Assembly (NCBI RefSeq): GCF_001905595.1
Contig: NZ_LIXI01000002.1
Coordinates: 310,001 to 374,000, forward strand
DNA length: 64,000 nt
From: Streptomyces sp. CB00316
Lineage (GTDB): Bacteria > Actinomycetota > Actinomycetes > Streptomycetales > Streptomycetaceae
Reading direction: 5' to 3'
Below, one piece after another: positions 24,424 through 32,600 of the stretch. The notes beneath the pieces are model-generated. The model was given only the letters and a program-made list of their open reading frames with translations, was not told where the DNA came from and made no database searches. Position numbers and translations under genes: made by a program. Numbering within the stretch: position 1 is the stretch's first letter; each line of letters opens with the position of its first letter.

Positions 24424-25647
24424 TCAGGCCTGCTGTGTCTCCTCCAGCACCTCGGCCAGGACCCGCGCCGCCCGTTCCGCGTCGGCGAACCCCACGTACA
24501 GCGGGGTGAAACCGAACCGCAGCACATCGGGCCGCCGCAGGTCGCCCACGACGCCCCGCTCGATGAGCCGGCGCATCACGGCCTCGGCCTCGGCGCAGCG
24601 CAGGGCGACCTGGCTGCCGCGTTCGGCGTGCGCGGCCGGGGTGACGGAGACGACCCGCCCCTGCGGTACGTACGCCTCGACGCACTCCAGGAAGAAGTCC
24701 GTCAGCGCCAGCGACTTGGCCCTCACCGTGTCCACGGAGACCCCGTCCCACACGTCCAGCGCCGCTTCCAGCGTGAGCATGGAGACGATGTCGGGCGTGC
24801 CGACCCGGCCCCGTACGGAGCCGTCCGCCGGGGCGTAGTCGGGGGTCATGCCGAACGGGTCGACGTGCGAGTTCCACCCCGGCAGCGGGGAGTCGAAGGC
24901 GGCCTGGTGGCGCTCGGCGACATACAGGTACGCGGGCGAACCGGGGCCGCCGTTCAGGTACTTGTAGGTACAGCCGACCGCCAGGTCCACCCCGTGCTCG
25001 TCCAGCCCGACCGGCAGTGCGCCCGCGCTGTGGCAGAGGTCCCAGACGGCGATCGCGCCGGCCGCGTGGACGGCGGCGGTCAGTCCGGGCAGGTCGTGCA
25101 GCCGGCCCGTACGGAAGTCCACCTGGTTGAGGAGGACGGCGGCCGTACGGTCCCCGAGCACGCCCGGTACGTCGGCGGGCGCGACCGGCACGATCCGGTG
25201 GCCGGTGAGCCGGGCGGCGGAGGCGGCGATGTACCCGTCCGTGGGAAACGTCGTGGCGTCAACCAGGATCTCGTCGCGTCCCTCGCCCGCGAGGGACGCG
25301 AGACGGGTGGCCGCGACGACGGCCTTGAAGACGTTCACGCTGGTCGAGTCACCGACGACGATCTGTCCGGCGGCGGCCCCGACGAGCGGGGCGATCCGGT
25401 CGCCGATCCGCTCGGGCGCGGTCCACCAGCCGCTCTCGCCCCAGGACCGGATGCGCAGCTCGCCCCACTGGCGGGTGAGGACGTCCTGCACCCGGGCGGG
25501 GACGTGGAGGGGCAGGGCGCCGAGCGAGTTGCCGTCGAGGTAGACGCCGTCGTCGAGGGCGAAGAGCTTACGCTGCGGGGCGAGCGGGTCGACGGCGTCA
25601 AGGGTGGCGGCGCGCTCGCGCAACTCCGTGTACGTGGTCTCAGACAT
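24424..25647 (-). CDS. kynU: Kynureninase
   Basis: The 407-residue PLP enzyme splits kynurenine to anthranilate and alanine. Family motifs in order: LDGNSLGALP, WGESGWWTAPERIGDRIAPL, VVGDSTSVNVFKAV, LLNQVDFRTGRLHD, WDLCHSAGALPVGL and the PLP lysine in VGCTYKYLNGGPGSPAYLYV, then SPLPGWNSHVDPF. ATG 25647 (MSETTYTEL) is chosen; the frame stays open upstream, but that part lies inside kynA and is not conserved-looking. The gene overlaps the 3' end of kynA by eight bases, so the two are coupled. Confidence 0.97.
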   Translation of the reverse strand: MSETTYTELRERAATLDAVDPLAPQRKLFALDDGVYLDGNSLGALPLHVPARVQDVLTRQWGELRIRSWGESGWWTAPERIGDRIAPLVGAAAGQIVVGDSTSVNVFKAVVAATRLASLAGEGRDEILVDATTFPTDGYIAASAARLTGHRIVPVAPADVPGVLGDRTAAVLLNQVDFRTGRLHDLPGLTAAVHAAGAIAVWDLCHSAGALPVGLDEHGVDLAVGCTYKYLNGGPGSPAYLYVAERHQAAFDSPLPGWNSHVDPFGMTPDYAPADGSVRGRVGTPDIVSMLTLEAALDVWDGVSVDTVRAKSLALTDFFLECVEAYVPQGRVVSVTPAAHAERGSQVALRCAEAEAVMRRLIERGVVGDLRRPDVLRFGFTPLYVGFADAERAARVLAEVLEETQQA

Positions 25648-26488
25648 GGCTGCGCGCCGTCCACAGCTCCGGGAACACGTTCTTCGTGGCGCGCTTCTCC
25701 AGCCAGGCCACCCCGGCGGAGCCGCCGGTTCCGGTCTTGGAGCCCATCGCGCGCCGGGTGGCGACGAGGTGGTCGTTACGCCATCGCCAGACGAGCTCGC
25801 CGACATCGGTGAGCAGCTCGCCGAGGCGGACCAGCTCGTCGTTCTGGTCGGTAGCGGAGTAGATCTCCGCCCACACGGCCTCGACCTCGGGGGACGGCTC
25901 GTACCGCTGGGTCAGGTCCCGGGTGGTGACGGACTCGGGGATGGCGTACCCGCGGCGGGCCAGCAGGGCGAGCGTCTCGTCGTACAGGCTCGGCTCCGCG
26001 AGCGCCTTCTCCAGCTCGGCGTACACGCGGGGCGCGCCCCGGTGGGGCACCAGCATGGAGGCGGACTTGTCGCCGAGCAGGAACTCCATCCGCCGGTACA
26101 TCGCGGACTGGAAACCGGAGCCCTCGCCGAGCGAGCCCCGGTAGGAGTTGAACTGGGCGGGGGTGAGTCCGGCGAGCGGCCGCCAGGACTCGTTGAGGGC
26201 CTCCAGCTCGCGCAGCGAACGCTTCAGGGCGTCGCGGGCGACGGGTATGCGGTCCTCGCGCAGGGCGCGGGTGGCGGTCTCCCACTCATGGACGATGACC
26301 GTGAACCACAGCTCCATTACCTGGGTGGTGACCAGGAAGACCATCTCGCCGGGGTCGTCCGAGCGGAGGTGCTGGAGGTGGGTCAGGACATCCGCCTGGA
26401 CATAGTCCTCGTACGGAGTCGTTCCCGCGAAGTCGAGGTGCGGGGTGTCCGCACCGGTGGCTTCGGGGTCGGGGTGATTCGTCGACAT
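25640..26488 (-). CDS. kynA: Tryptophan 2,3-dioxygenase
   Basis: The 282-residue haem enzyme opens the indole ring of L-tryptophan to N-formylkynurenine. The family's N-terminal LDFAGTTPYEDYVQADVLTH is followed by MVFLVTTQVMELWFTVIVHE, LAGLTPAQFNSYRGSLGEGS, RYEPSPEVEAVW and WRWRNDHLVATRRAMGSKTG, with KTGTGGSAG near the C-terminus. It is the first gene of the catabolic operon kynA-kynU-hydrolase. Anthranilate or kynurenine made here may feed secondary metabolism; no such cluster is in the window. Confidence 0.97.
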   Translation of the reverse strand: MSTNHPDPEATGADTPHLDFAGTTPYEDYVQADVLTHLQHLRSDDPGEMVFLVTTQVMELWFTVIVHEWETATRALREDRIPVARDALKRSLRELEALNESWRPLAGLTPAQFNSYRGSLGEGSGFQSAMYRRMEFLLGDKSASMLVPHRGAPRVYAELEKALAEPSLYDETLALLARRGYAIPESVTTRDLTQRYEPSPEVEAVWAEIYSATDQNDELVRLGELLTDVGELVWRWRNDHLVATRRAMGSKTGTGGSAGVAWLEKRATKNVFPELWTARSHV

Positions 26489-26572
26489 CGCTGTCTCCTC
26501 GACACGAGCTTCCGGGTAGCGGTCCGCCCCTTCCGTGAGGTGATGGAGCTCCGGTCCCCTGCTCGCATACTA

Positions 26573-26611
26573 AGCCGCTCCCCGCCCGAGGCGCGTGGGA
26601 GGGGAGCGGCT
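26573..26611. terminator. Terminator after the DUF3151 gene
   Basis: AGCCGCTCCCC and GGGGAGCGGCT form a perfect 11-base stem with a 17-base loop, starting 15 bases after the DUF3151 stop on the minus strand. It insulates the kynA promoter. Confidence 0.8.
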
Positions 26612-26625
26612 CAGGGCAAGGCTGC

Positions 26626-27039
26626 TCAGCTCAGGATGTCGGCGGCGGTCGGCGAGGAGTCGCGCAGGAAGGTCGAGCAGCGCTCGTGCTCCTCGGTCTC
26701 CCCGATGGCCCCGGCGGCCCGCGCCAGGGCGTGCAGGGCGCGCAGGAAGCCGCGGTTCGGCTCGTGCTCGAACGGTACGGGGCCGTGGCCCTTCCAGCCG
26801 GCCCGGCGCAGGGAGTCGAGGCCGCGGTGGTAGCCGGTACGGGCGTACGCGTACGACTCGATGACCCGGCCGCCCTCGTACGCCTCGTCGGCGAGCTGCG
26901 CCCAGGCGAGCGAGGAGGTGGGGTACTTCGCGGCGACCTCGGCGGGCGGGGTACCGGCGGCGAGCAGCTCGCGCGGCTCGGGGTCGTCGGGCAGATGGGT
27001 CGGGGCGGGGCCCCCGAGAAGGTTCTCGTGGATGGACAT
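26626..27039 (-). CDS. DUF3151 family protein
   Basis: A 137-residue cytoplasmic protein. The actinobacterial DUF3151 family pattern is clear: MSIHENLLGGPAPTHLP, LAWAQLADEA, VIESYAYARTGYHRGLDSLR, RAGWKGHGPVPFEHEPNRGF, then RCSTFLRDSSP. The helical arrangement suggests a TPR-like fold. The role is unknown; the gene is generally a single conserved core gene near fba in streptomycetes. Confidence 0.93.
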   Translation of the reverse strand: MSIHENLLGGPAPTHLPDDPEPRELLAAGTPPAEVAAKYPTSSLAWAQLADEAYEGGRVIESYAYARTGYHRGLDSLRRAGWKGHGPVPFEHEPNRGFLRALHALARAAGAIGETEEHERCSTFLRDSSPTAADILS

Positions 27040-27121
27040 GGATCAAGTGTGCCTGGACCGGGACGCGGGTGACACCTCACCGCCCGCCTTCCCCCGCCCG
27101 CTCCGGTGGCCGGAAGACGGC

Positions 27122-28642
27122 TCACCGCCCGCCTTCCCGCACCCGCTCGGGCTCCAGCGGCGGGGCCACGATCCCGCAGTGGACGGTGCACTCGGGCCGC
27201 TCCTCCTCCCCTTTGCGCTCGGCGGCGTGCGGCGGGGTGCGGACGGTCCAGCAGGCGATGACCGCGCCCAGCGCCAGCAGCCCGGCGCACATCGGCATCG
27301 CCCGCCGGAAGGTCGCCGCGAACTCGCCCGCGTCCCGGTACGCCTCCGGACCCATCCCGGCGAGCAGCGGCAGCGCGGCCACCGCGATCAGCCCGGCGGC
27401 CCGGGCGGCCGCGTTGTTGATCCCGCTGGCCAGACCGGCCCGCCCGGTCTCCACGGCGGCCAGGACCGTCGCGGTGAGCGGGGCCACGACCACGACGAGC
27501 CCGGCGCCCAGCACCGTGACGGCGGGCAGCACCTCACTCACGTACCCGCCGAAGGACGCGCTGCCCCGCCCCACCCGCAGCATCAGGAGCATTCCGGCGC
27601 CGGCCAGCAGCGGCCCCACCGTGAGCGGGATACGCGGCCCGATCCGCCGCCCCAGCTCCCCCGACCAGGCGGAGAACAACAACATGAGGATCGTGGTCGG
27701 CAACAGCGCGGTACCGGCCCCCAGCGCCGAGTATCCGGCGACCACCTGGAGCTGGATCGCGGAGAGGAAGAAGAAGCCGCCGAGGGCCGCGTAGACGCAG
27801 AACGTCACCAGGTTGACCGAGGTGAACAGCCGGGAGCGGAAGATCGACGGCGGCAGCATCGGATCCGCCCGCCGCTGCTCCACCAGCACGAACGCCACCC
27901 CGAGGAGCAGCCCCCCGACGGCCGCCCCGATCACGACCGGCGAGGCGCCCCGCCCCGGCGCCTCGATCAGCGCGTACGTCACCCCGGCCAGCGCGAGCGC
28001 CCCGAGCACGGCCCCCACCACGTCGAACCGGCCGTGCGCCGCCGGATCACGCGACTCCGGTACGTGGCGGAGGGCGACGGGCACGCAGATCGCGGCGAGC
28101 GGCAGGTTCAGCAGGAAGACCCACCGCCACCCGGGCCCGTCCACGAGCCACCCGCCCACGAACGGCCCCACGGCCGCCCCGACCCCGCCGAACCCTGACC
28201 AGAGCCCCACGGCCCGCGCCCGGTCGTCGGGATGGAAGCCGGCCTGGATGAGCGCCAGGGACCCCGGGGTGAGCAGCGCCCCGCCCACCCCTTGCAGGGC
28301 CCGCGCGGCAATCAGTACCCCCGCGTTCGGCGCGATCCCGCAGAGCAGAGAGGCGGCGGCGAACCACACGATCCCCACGACGAACACCCGCCGCCGCCCG
28401 TACCGGTCCCCGAGCGCCCCGCCGAGCAGGATCAGCCCGGCGAGCGTGAGCATGTACGCGTTGACGGTCCACTGGAGCGCGGCCAGATCGGTGTCGAGGT
28501 CCGCACCGATGCGGGGCAGGGCGACGTTGATGACGGTGGAGTCGAGCATCGCCATGCCGGACCCGAGCACGGTGGTCAGCACGACCCAGCGCCCGACGGG
28601 AGAGGCGACCCGGATCTCCCCGGGAGCGGCGGCGGCAGCCAT
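27122..28642 (-). CDS. MFS drug exporter, DHA2 (14-helix) family
   Basis: The 506-residue protein has about 14 membrane helices. The DHA2 motifs are MLDSTVINVALPRIGADL (motif D1), NAYMLTLAGLILLGGALGDR with the motif A loop GDRYGRRR, and WRWVFLLNLPLAAICVPVAL. It probably exports a hydrophobic or cationic compound by proton antiport. No regulator is adjacent. The dispersed repeat and an aminotransferase remnant lie directly upstream. Confidence 0.92.
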   Translation of the reverse strand: MAAAAAPGEIRVASPVGRWVVLTTVLGSGMAMLDSTVINVALPRIGADLDTDLAALQWTVNAYMLTLAGLILLGGALGDRYGRRRVFVVGIVWFAAASLLCGIAPNAGVLIAARALQGVGGALLTPGSLALIQAGFHPDDRARAVGLWSGFGGVGAAVGPFVGGWLVDGPGWRWVFLLNLPLAAICVPVALRHVPESRDPAAHGRFDVVGAVLGALALAGVTYALIEAPGRGASPVVIGAAVGGLLLGVAFVLVEQRRADPMLPPSIFRSRLFTSVNLVTFCVYAALGGFFFLSAIQLQVVAGYSALGAGTALLPTTILMLLFSAWSGELGRRIGPRIPLTVGPLLAGAGMLLMLRVGRGSASFGGYVSEVLPAVTVLGAGLVVVVAPLTATVLAAVETGRAGLASGINNAAARAAGLIAVAALPLLAGMGPEAYRDAGEFAATFRRAMPMCAGLLALGAVIACWTVRTPPHAAERKGEEERPECTVHCGIVAPPLEPERVREGGR

Positions 28643-28700
28643 GGGGTCAGCTTCCCCCGGGGTGCCCGCCCCCGCACCCCCGTGGCCCCGTCACGGGGGT

Positions 28701-28739
28701 GCTGCCCCCGCACCCCCGCTCCTCAAACGCCGGAGGGGC
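28701..28739 (-). repeat. Dispersed 39-bp intergenic repeat, copy 2
   Basis: Reverse complement of the element at 18627-18665 with three differences. On the minus strand it begins GCCCCTCCGGCGTTTGAGGA. Its TGA supplies the stop codon of the decayed aminotransferase frame, showing that it inserted in, or forms, the tail of that gene. Confidence 0.8.
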
Positions 28740-28915
28740 TGGAGTGCGCGGCCTTCACCGCCCGGACCAGCGCATCCACCCCCACCTCGGCGACCTCGGC
28801 GTCCGCCAAGGAGCTGGGAGAGCTGGCTGAGCACGGACGGGCCGTACACGAGCTGCCCGGTGTCGATCTCGGAGCCGTACCGCGTGGCGTACCAGTGCGC
28901 GACGGCCGCACAGCA
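28723..28915 (-). pseudogene. Remnant of a MalY/PatB-type aminotransferase
   Basis: One frame reads AAVAHWYATRYGSEIDTGQL and then VYGPSVLSQLSQLL, which matches the region of E. coli MalY that I remember as AIAHWF...AID...VVYGPSV. After a frame change near 28803 the sequence reads LADAEVAEVGVDALVRAVKA, like the extreme C-terminus of the same family. The N-terminus, the PLP-lysine region and some 250 residues are missing. It follows directly after the fba terminator and ends in the dispersed repeat. It is an internally deleted, non-functional PLP C-S lyase/aminotransferase gene. Confidence 0.7.
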
Positions 28916-28918
28916 GCG

Positions 28919-28949
28919 GGCCCGGCCCTCTGGGAGAGGACCGGGCCCG
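28919..28949. terminator. Terminator after fba
   Basis: Two 14-base arms (28919-28932, 28936-28949) of the form GGGCCCGGYCCTCT pair with one mismatch around a three-base loop, starting 28 bases after the fba stop on the minus strand. Confidence 0.85.
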
Positions 28950-28976
28950 AGGCCGTACATCCGTACGTACGCGTGG

Positions 28977-30008
28977 TTACTTCAGCTTCGTACCCGTGGA
29001 GCGCAGGTTCGCGCACGCCTCGGTGACGCGCACGGCCATGCCCGCCTCGGCGGCCTTGCCCCAGGTGCGGGGGTCGTAGGTCTTCTTGTTGCCGACCTCG
29101 CCGTCGACCTTCAGGACACCGTCGTAGTTGCGGAACATGTGGTCCGCGACCGGGCGGGTGAAGGCGTACTGGGTGTCGGTGTCGAGGTTCATCTTCACGA
29201 CGCCGTTCTCCAGCGCGGTGGCGATCTCCTCGGCGGTGGAGCCCGAGCCACCGTGGAAGACGAAGTCGAACGGCTGGCTGCCGGCCGGCTTGCCGTACTT
29301 CTCGGAGACGCCCGACTGGAGGTCCTTCAGCAGCTCCGGGCGGAGCACGACGTTGCCCGGCTTGTAGACGCCGTGGACGTTGCCGAAGGAGGCGGCCAGC
29401 AGGTAGCGGCCCTTCTCGCCCAGACCGAGCGCCTCGGCGGTACGCAGCGCGTCGTCGACGGTCGTGTACAGCTCGTCGTTGATCTCGTGCGTGACGCCGT
29501 CCTCCTCACCGCCGGTCGGGGTGATCTCGACCTCAAGGATGATCTTGGCGGCGGCGGCCTTGGCCAGCAGCTCCTGGCCGATGGCCAGGTTGTCGGCGAG
29601 GGTCTCGGCCGAGCCGTCCCACATGTGGGACTGGAACAGCGGGTTCAGACCCTTGGCGACGCGCTCGGCGGAGACGTCGAGCAGCGGACGTACGTAACCG
29701 TCCAGCTTGTCCTTGGGGCAGTGGTCGGTGTGCAGCGCGACGGTGATGTCGTACTTGGCCGCGACGATGTGCGCGAACTCGGCCAGGGCGACCGCGCCCG
29801 TGACCATGTCCTTGTTGTACTGGCCGCCCAGGAACTCCGCACCGCCCGTGGAGATCTGGACGATGCCGTCGCTCTCGGCCTCCGCGAAGCCGCGCAGGGC
29901 CGCGTGCAGGGTCTGCGTCGAGGTGACATTGATGGCCGGGTAGGCGAACTTGCCCGCCTTTGCCCGGTCGAGCATCTCGGCGTAAGCCTCGGGGGTTGCG
30001 ATGGGCAT
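28977..30008 (-). CDS. fba: Class II fructose-bisphosphate aldolase
   Basis: The 343-residue zinc enzyme of glycolysis interconverts fructose-1,6-bisphosphate with DHAP and glyceraldehyde-3-phosphate. Visible motifs are NVTSTQTLHAALRGFAE, the zinc-binding ALHTDHCPKDKLDGYV, FQSHMWDGSAETL, LEVEITPTGGEEDGV, LLAASFGNVHGVYKPG and FVFHGGSGSTAEEI. Start MPIATPEAYAEML is well supported. The terminator downstream and the parS site upstream define a monocistronic unit. Confidence 0.98.
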   Translation of the reverse strand: MPIATPEAYAEMLDRAKAGKFAYPAINVTSTQTLHAALRGFAEAESDGIVQISTGGAEFLGGQYNKDMVTGAVALAEFAHIVAAKYDITVALHTDHCPKDKLDGYVRPLLDVSAERVAKGLNPLFQSHMWDGSAETLADNLAIGQELLAKAAAAKIILEVEITPTGGEEDGVTHEINDELYTTVDDALRTAEALGLGEKGRYLLAASFGNVHGVYKPGNVVLRPELLKDLQSGVSEKYGKPAGSQPFDFVFHGGSGSTAEEIATALENGVVKMNLDTDTQYAFTRPVADHMFRNYDGVLKVDGEVGNKKTYDPRTWGKAAEAGMAVRVTEACANLRSTGTKLK

Positions 30009-30123
30009 CTGACCGCTCCTTGGGATGTGCGGGTGTGCAGGCTATGAGTCCCTGACCTGGGGGCGACGTCATCGTCGCCCCCATCTTCCCAGACTCCTCG
30101 TCCGGCTCCACCCGGCGGACCCT

Positions 30124-30137
30124 GTTTCACGTGAAAC
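30124..30137. promoter_or_regulatory. parS centromere site (ParB binding)
   Basis: GTTTCACGTGAAAC is a perfect 14-base palindrome identical to the core of the bacterial and streptomycete parS consensus. It stands between fba and pyrE, outside coding sequence. Most streptomycete parS sites cluster round oriC, so the position suggests either moderate distance from the origin or one of the outlying sites. ParB loading helps chromosome segregation during sporulation. Confidence 0.92.
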
Positions 30138-30159
30138 GGTCCGCCCCGTCCGCCAGGGC

Positions 30160-30699
30160 TCAGGCGAGACCGAGGTCGGCCACCGAGTAGACCTGGACGT
30201 ACGGGAGACCGGCCTCGGCGATGGCCGGAGCGGCACCGCGCTCGACGATCACGGCGACGGCGACGACCTCGCCGCCCGCCTCCCGCACGGCCTCGACAGC
30301 GGTCAGCGGCGAGCCGCCGGTGGTCGAGGTGTCCTCGACCACCAGGCAGCGGCGGCCCTTCACGTCGGTGCCCTCGATCCGGCGCTGCATCCCGTGCGCC
30401 TTCTGCGCCTTGCGGACGACGAACGCGTCCAGGCTCTCACCGCGTGCGGCGGAGGCGTGGAGCATCGAGGTGGCGACCGGGTCGGCGCCCAGGGTCAGCC
30501 CGCCGACACAGTCGTAGTCCAGCTCGGCGGTGGCGTCCAGCATGGCCCGGCCGACCAGCGGCGCGGCCTTGCCGTCCAGCGTGATCCGGCGCAGGTCGAT
30601 GTACCAGTCGGCTTCCAGACCCGAGGAGAGGGTCACCTTGCCGTGCACCACGGCCTTGTCCTTGATCTGCTGGAGCAGGTCAGCACGTACGTCAGTCAT
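30160..30699 (-). CDS. pyrE: Orotate phosphoribosyltransferase
   Basis: The 179-residue enzyme joins orotate to PRPP, giving OMP in pyrimidine synthesis. Family motifs: KVTLSSGLEADWYIDLRRIT near the N-terminus, VGGLTLGADPVATSM, FVVRKAQKAHG and the PRPP loop CLVVEDTSTTGGSPL. Start ATG 30699 (MTDVRADLLQQ) is like other actinobacterial PyrE; a GTG two codons earlier is possible, and neither has a strong ribosome-binding site. It stands away from the main pyr operon, as usual in streptomycetes. Confidence 0.97.
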   Translation of the reverse strand: MTDVRADLLQQIKDKAVVHGKVTLSSGLEADWYIDLRRITLDGKAAPLVGRAMLDATAELDYDCVGGLTLGADPVATSMLHASAARGESLDAFVVRKAQKAHGMQRRIEGTDVKGRRCLVVEDTSTTGGSPLTAVEAVREAGGEVVAVAVIVERGAAPAIAEAGLPYVQVYSVADLGLA

Positions 30700-30743
30700 G
30701 GACACGAGGGTAAGCGGTGCCGCCCCCACCTCGGAGCCGAGTC

Positions 30744-31538
30744 TCAGAGCCGCGTCCAGCTCCAGGTCGTCGTGATCTCCAGCGGGTCGATCGGGGTGAC
30801 CAGCCGGGGCGCGGTGTTCAGCCCGTTCGGCGGGCCGGACTGCGGCTCCACGCAGACCGCCTCGTCCTGCTCGTCGTAGATCACGACCCACTCGCTGCGG
30901 CTCTTCACCGTCAGCTCCAGCCGCTCCGGCCAGGTGAGCTTCACGTCCACGCCGTCGGGCATCCCGAAGCAGTCGTCCCACGGACCCGGTGCGGGGTCGA
31001 TGCGGCGGCCGGTCGGCAGGTGGTCCTCGCCGCGCTCCTCCTGCCAGGCGGCGTCGAAGGAGAGCTGGGCGTCCTGACCCCCGAGGCTGCGGTGGAACCA
31101 GGGGTGCCAGCCCGCCTGGGCCGGGAAGGAGTTGCCGTACGTCTCCACCGCGAGGCCGAGCGTCAGCCCGTCCTCGGTCAGCTCGAAGGTCTGGGTCACC
31201 CGGCCCTCGTACGGCCAGGGTTCGGCGAGGTCGTAGTAGAAGGCCGCCTGCGCCTTGTCCACGTGGGCGGTCTGCCAGGCGGTGTCCCGGCCGGTGCCGT
31301 GGATGGCGTGCGGCGGCGAGTTCAGGGGCAGTTGGTGGGCGGCGTCGCCGTTGCGGAACTGCCCGTACCCGGTACGGCCGCACCAGGGCACCATCGGGAA
31401 GCAGCCGTACCGCTCACCCTGGCGCAGCAGTTCGGTGGAGGCGATCCGGAGGCTGCTGATCCGGCAGCCGTGGGAGGGGTCGACGGTCAACTCGGCTTCG
31501 CCGGCACTCAGCCTGACGTTCTCTTCGCTACTGCTCAC
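30744..31538 (-). CDS. Aldose 1-epimerase (galactose mutarotase-like)
   Basis: The 264-residue beta-sandwich protein of the aldose epimerase superfamily has GCRISSLRIASTELLRQGER, GCFPMVPWCGRTGYGQFRNG and SPPHAIHGTGRDTAWQ with the catalytic-type His. It continues with FPAQAGWHPWFHRSLGG and a C-terminal YDEQDEAVCVEPQSGPPNGL. It probably interconverts sugar anomers; substrate not defined. It lies 44 bases upstream of pyrE on the same strand, so the two may share a transcript. Confidence 0.9.
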   Translation of the reverse strand: MSSSEENVRLSAGEAELTVDPSHGCRISSLRIASTELLRQGERYGCFPMVPWCGRTGYGQFRNGDAAHQLPLNSPPHAIHGTGRDTAWQTAHVDKAQAAFYYDLAEPWPYEGRVTQTFELTEDGLTLGLAVETYGNSFPAQAGWHPWFHRSLGGQDAQLSFDAAWQEERGEDHLPTGRRIDPAPGPWDDCFGMPDGVDVKLTWPERLELTVKSRSEWVVIYDEQDEAVCVEPQSGPPNGLNTAPRLVTPIDPLEITTTWSWTRL

Positions 31539-31596
31539 CCGACGACCCTACTGGCGGGCCGAGGGAGTGTCCTGCCGGTCGGGCCGGGTCCGGCCC

Positions 31597-32514
31597 CTAC
31601 CTACGGCGCCGCAACGCCCTGCTCAGCACCACGGCGGAGGCCAGCGCGAGGGCGGCCGCCGGGGCGACCCAGCGCAGGGTGGCGCCCGCCCCGCCCGCGT
31701 CCGGCGAGGGCACGGGGGCGTACCGGCCGCGCGGGGGCGCGTGGTCGACCTCCTCCGCGCTGCGGCCGATCATGGTGCGGCGGGCATGCGCGGCCTCGGC
31801 GGGCGGCTCGTCCGGGACGGTGAACTCCACTCCGGCGACGGGGTCGAGGGCGGGTGGGGGGACGGGGGAGTCGAATACGGAGGCGGGCTCGGCGGGTTCG
31901 ACGAGCTCATCGGCGGCAGGGGCGTCGGCATCGGCTTCCGGGCCGGCGGAACCCTGTTCGCTTTCCGCGGCCTCGCCACCCACGGCCTCGACGTCCCCCT
32001 CAAGACCCTCGGCCGACACGTCCTCCGCACCGTCCTCCTCCGCGCCGCCTTCCTCCGCGCCGTCCTCCCCGTGCGCGGCCAGCGTCTCCGTCACCAGCTG
32101 CTGGGTGAAGCGGTCCAGGAGCCGCTGGACCGCCGCGAGCGCGGCGCCCTCCTCCAGCTCGGCCAGCCGGCCGTCGCCGCTCGCCGTACCGCTGTACGCG
32201 AGGGTCGTCCCGCCGTCCGTCTCCGTGAGTGCGATGGTCAGGGCCAGCTTCACCGCGCCGGCCCCCCGCGCCTCCACGCCCTGCCCGGACACCGAGAAGC
32301 GGTCGCCGTCGGAGCCCGGACCGGAGAACTTCAGCTCGCCCCGGTACGTGATGGTGTGGCCGCCGGCCCGGAACTTCAGCCGGCCCGCCAGGGGCGGCGC
32401 CGACGCGTCGGCGTCCTGCTGGATCCCCGGGACGCAGCGGGCGACCCGGGCGGGGTCACCCAGCGTGCGCCGCAGGGCCGGGACCGGGACCGGAACGAAC
32501 ACCTGATGCTCCAT
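31597..32514 (-). CDS. SRPBCC/CoxG-like protein with a C-terminal membrane anchor
   Basis: The protein has 305 residues. The START/SRPBCC fold at residues 1-150 carries the CoxG pattern: VFVPVPVPALRRTLGDPARV, RVARCVPGI and TITYRGELKF. After that comes a long acidic, low-complexity linker (many Glu and Ala) and a final membrane helix TLRWVAPAAALALASAVVL followed by RALRRRR. CoxG-type proteins recruit metalloenzymes to the membrane; no carbon monoxide dehydrogenase genes are nearby. ATG 32514 is chosen because the conserved domain starts there. Confidence 0.82.
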   Translation of the reverse strand: MEHQVFVPVPVPALRRTLGDPARVARCVPGIQQDADASAPPLAGRLKFRAGGHTITYRGELKFSGPGSDGDRFSVSGQGVEARGAGAVKLALTIALTETDGGTTLAYSGTASGDGRLAELEEGAALAAVQRLLDRFTQQLVTETLAAHGEDGAEEGGAEEDGAEDVSAEGLEGDVEAVGGEAAESEQGSAGPEADADAPAADELVEPAEPASVFDSPVPPPALDPVAGVEFTVPDEPPAEAAHARRTMIGRSAEEVDHAPPRGRYAPVPSPDAGGAGATLRWVAPAAALALASAVVLSRALRRRR

Positions 32515-32600
32515 ACCGACCGAGCCTAATCGCCCCCGGCCCGCACGTCTGGGCTTCCACACGCCCGACCCGCCCGCCCGGCGCCACCCTCACGCCCTCC

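Noticed and set aside
28691..29016. Intact small gene between fba and the MFS gene
   Set aside because: Each frame holds only part of a MalY-like protein; it is better read as a remnant.
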